A stretch of DNA of 6,965 bases from Clostridiales bacterium (GTDB lineage Bacteria; Bacillota; Clostridia; Oscillospirales; Oscillospiraceae). Positions 5,704 to 6,965 of the stretch are shown here, piece by piece; the first letter of the stretch is position 1, and every line of letters starts with the position of its first letter. Under the pieces are notes generated by a model that saw only the letters and a list, made by a program, of their open reading frames with translations, was not told the origin of the DNA and did not search any database. The stretch covers positions 1 through 6,965 of the forward strand of contig SFIL01000052.1 of the NCBI GenBank assembly GCA_004556205.1, given 5' to 3'. Made by a program: the position numbers and the translations under genes.

Positions 5704-5744
5704 ATATTTGATATTATAATATCAAATATACATCACTATGTCAA
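5704..5744 (-). promoter_or_regulatory. degV promoter with a 26-bp perfect palindromic operator
   Basis: The minus strand has -35 TTGACA (5744-5739, perfect), a 17-bp spacer and -10 TATTAT (5721-5716, five of six). Across the -10 lies a perfect 26-bp palindrome at 5704-5729, each arm ATATTTGATATTA with no gap. It runs from about -20 to +5 relative to the predicted start near 5709, so a bound dimer would block RNA polymerase. Palindromy here is partly favoured by AT-richness, but 13 matched pairs in a row is well beyond what the -10 alone would give. Confidence 0.8.
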
Positions 5745-5768
5745 GATGGCTTTTGCAGAAAATAACGA

Positions 5769-5802
5769 TTGCAAAAACAAGATATTTGTGATAGAATCAC
5801 AA
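5769..5802 (+). promoter_or_regulatory. DUF1836 gene promoter with TTGTGAT-AGA-ATCACAA operator
   Basis: The -35 TTGCAA (5769-5774), a 17-bp spacer and the extended -10 TGA-TAGAAT (5789-5797) form a good sigma-A promoter. A perfect 7-bp inverted repeat with a 3-bp centre (TTGTGAT-AGA-ATCACAA, 5786-5802) covers the -10 and predicted start. This sequence differs from the degV palindrome, so two proteins, or two binding modes, may be involved. Autoregulation by the DUF1836 protein is a reasonable guess. Confidence 0.7.
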
Positions 5803-5821
5803 GGAAAGGTAGGTGGACAGT

Positions 5822-6397
5822 ATGACAGAGGATGTATCTCTCGTCGCGAGCAAGCTGCGCCGATGGGAAAAGTATTTGGACAATTTCAAGCTGCCGACTT
5901 GGAACGAGATACCTGATATCGGGCTGTTTATGGACCAGGTCATCACGCTGTTAACGCAGTATTTGGACTATCTCCCGCCGGAGCTGAAGGAGGATAACTG
6001 CATCACTCCCGCGGCAATCAATAATTATGTCCGCATGAAGATCATGCCGGAGCCGAGGAAAAAACGGTATTACCGCCTGCACATCGCGTATTTGCTGATG
6101 ATCTGCACAATGAAGCAATCGCTGAGTATCGCGCTGCTGCGGAAGATGATTCCCGTCGGCATTCCGGAGGGGGAATTTGAGCCGCTTTACAGTGCTTATG
6201 TGCAGCATCACCGCCGCGCAGCGCAGTTCTTTAGCCAGCAGGTTTCCAAAGCCGCCGATACCATCCTGCATGACGAAAACGCCACGCCGCAGGACATTAA
6301 CAACCTGATCTTCACTACGACGATCGTCTCAGGCTTCTGCCAACTCCTTGCGGAGAAGCTGATCCTTTTGGAGCCGCCGAAGGATGCGGACGAATGA
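5822..6397 (+). CDS. DUF1836 protein, probable MerR-like DNA-binding regulator
   Basis: A 191-aa protein that I assign to the DUF1836 family of Firmicutes; its biochemical function is not established. I chose the ATG at 5822 because AGGTGG lies 5 nt upstream; an in-frame GTG at 5813 overlaps that site. The stretch CITPAAINNYVRMKIMPEPRKKRYYRLHIAYLLMI (60-94) resembles a MerR-type winged helix-turn-helix: a first helix-turn-helix ending in NNYVR, a wing with PEPRKKRYY, then a helix. TMKQSLSIALLRKMI (96-110) matches the continuation seen in MerR proteins. The C-terminal part (115-180) is helical with no recognised ligand motif. It has its own promoter with an inverted repeat and is divergent from the DegV/FakB gene, suggesting it controls that gene and itself, perhaps in response to a lipid signal. 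The regulatory role is inference. A strong terminator follows. Confidence 0.8.
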   Translation: MTEDVSLVASKLRRWEKYLDNFKLPTWNEIPDIGLFMDQVITLLTQYLDYLPPELKEDNCITPAAINNYVRMKIMPEPRKKRYYRLHIAYLLMICTMKQSLSIALLRKMIPVGIPEGEFEPLYSAYVQHHRRAAQFFSQQVSKAADTILHDENATPQDINNLIFTTTIVSGFCQLLAEKLILLEPPKDADE

Positions 6398-6477
6398 GCA
6401 GACCCAAGGAAACTCTGAACGACAGAGAAAAAACGTGATTTTGCTACAGCCGGATTAATCATGGGCGTTGCAAAGGC

Positions 6478-6523
6478 GAAAGACAGCGAAAAGGCAGAAA
6501 TGCTTTTGCGCTGTCTTTCTTTT
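6478..6523 (+). terminator. Long-stem intrinsic terminator after the DUF1836 gene
   Basis: The arms GAAAGACAGCGAAAAGGCA (6478-6496) and TGCTTTTGCGCTGTCTTTC (6501-6519) pair over 19 positions with one mismatch and one G-U, closed by a GAAA tetraloop. Four T follow (6520-6523). It separates the DUF1836 gene from the tetR promoter 22 nt further on. Confidence 0.8.
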
Positions 6524-6544
6524 GTCAGAAACACAAAAAAGCTC

Positions 6545-6594
6545 TTGACAAGTAAACGACTGTTTACTATAATTAGAGTGAACGATCGTTTACT
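6545..6594 (+). promoter_or_regulatory. Consensus tetR promoter with two 18-bp operators
   Basis: TTGACA (6545-6550), a 17-bp spacer and TATAAT (6568-6573) match the sigma-A consensus perfectly. Two operator-like inverted repeats are present: AGTAAACGACTGTTTACT (6551-6568), filling the spacer, and AGTGAACGATCGTTTACT (6577-6594), covering the predicted start near 6580. They agree at 15 of 18 positions, are centred 26 bp apart and have the form AGTnAACG/CGTTTACT. This is the classic layout for autorepression by the TetR protein encoded just downstream. Confidence 0.88.
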
Positions 6595-6610
6595 GTCGGA
6601 GGATCATCCT

Positions 6611-6965
6611 ATGACTGACACCAAGGAAAAAATTTTGATGACCGCACTTCACTTATTTGCAAGAGATGGGTATGAGGCGGTTTCCGTAAGCACCATTGCA
6701 GGTGCGCTCGGCATAACAAAAGGAGCATTGTACAAGCATTATAAGAACAAGCGTGATATTTTTGACAGTATCGTTGCCAGAATGTATCAAATTGATGCCC
6801 AACGGTCGCAGGAATATGAGGTGCCGAAGGAAAAACACGAGGTTGAGCCAACGGCTTACGAGAATATATCCATTAATACTATTAAGAATTTTACCATTGC
6901 GCAATTCAAATTTTGGATTGAGCATGACTTTGCATCTGATTTCCGCAAGATGCTGACATTAGAGC
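6611..6965 (+). CDS. TetR/AcrR family transcriptional regulator, 3' end outside window
   Basis: Ligand-responsive repressor; the first 118 codons are visible and the frame is open at the window edge. The ATG at 6611 follows GGAGG with an 8-nt gap. The frame is also open upstream, but the promoter and operators lie there, so 6611 is the start. The N-terminal domain is typical: helix 1 KEKILMTALHLFARDGYEAV (5-24), helix-turn-helix SVSTIAGALGITKGALYKHYKNKRDIFDSI (25-54) with the signature KGALYKHYKNK. From about residue 75 the ligand-binding domain begins (TIKNFTIAQFKFWIEHDF). Ligand and target genes cannot be inferred; TetR genes of this kind often sit beside a transporter gene they control, which here would lie to the right. 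Two operators in its own promoter support autoregulation. Confidence 0.93.
   Translation, partial: MTDTKEKILMTALHLFARDGYEAVSVSTIAGALGITKGALYKHYKNKRDIFDSIVARMYQIDAQRSQEYEVPKEKHEVEPTAYENISINTIKNFTIAQFKFWIEHDFASDFRKMLTLE

Noticed and set aside
5786..5802. CRP-type binding site at TGTGA-N5-TCACA
   Set aside because: The spacing is five instead of six bases and it sits on the -10 box, so I keep it as an unassigned operator and do not name a regulator.
6461..6610. In-frame upstream extension of the TetR protein
   Set aside because: The frame is open, but this DNA holds a terminator, a consensus promoter and two operators, and the strong GGAGG site fits the ATG at 6611.
1..6965. CRISPR array, IS element, toxin-antitoxin or defence system
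   Set aside because: I saw no regularly spaced repeats, no transposase, no paired small toxin/antitoxin genes and no nuclease, helicase or other effector domains beyond the integrase.

Overview
The window looks like chromosomal DNA of a Gram-positive anaerobe, most likely a Clostridia/Oscillospiraceae-type gut Firmicute. This is inferred, not proven. Supporting signs are strong GGAGG-type ribosome binding sites, a tRNA with encoded CCA, a DegV/FakB-family protein, a DUF1836 protein, a ComEB-like dCMP deaminase, fairly high GC in the core genes, and AT-rich intergenic regions with near-consensus sigma-A promoters.

Region 1 (1-1200) is the edge of an integrated mobile element. The C-terminal 281 codons of a tyrosine integrase run rightwards into a two-way terminator, followed by a complete tRNA-Ser(CGA) on the minus strand. 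Exactly 165 bp further right lies a second, broken copy of a tRNA-Ser(CGA) 5' half. Its match to the intact gene stops just after the anticodon loop. A good promoter (1301-1329, minus) lies upstream of the broken copy. The simplest reading is that an element inserted at the anticodon loop of a host tRNA-Ser and carries its own complete tRNA-Ser(CGA) just inside its border, transcribed from the host tRNA promoter. The rest of the element lies left of the window.

Region 2 (1371-4800) is metabolic. A PLP-dependent threonine-aldolase-family enzyme (minus) is divergent from a probable operon of D-hydantoinase/dihydropyrimidinase and a dCMP deaminase. An intrinsic terminator follows, then a small uncharacterised protein with a C-terminal membrane segment. 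The terminator of the convergent degV gene is embedded, antisense, inside this small gene.

Region 3 (4805-6523) is a divergent pair: a DegV-family (fatty-acid-binding, FakB-like) protein and a DUF1836 protein that looks like a MerR-type regulator. Each promoter has its own perfect inverted repeat over the -10 box, which suggests tight local control, possibly by the DUF1836 protein.

Region 4 (6545-6965) holds the start of a TetR-family regulator behind a perfect-consensus promoter with two near-identical 18-bp operators. Its targets are probably right of the window.

No CRISPR array, rRNA, IS transposase or obvious defence system is visible. The most unusual feature is the duplicated/broken tRNA-Ser arrangement at the element border.
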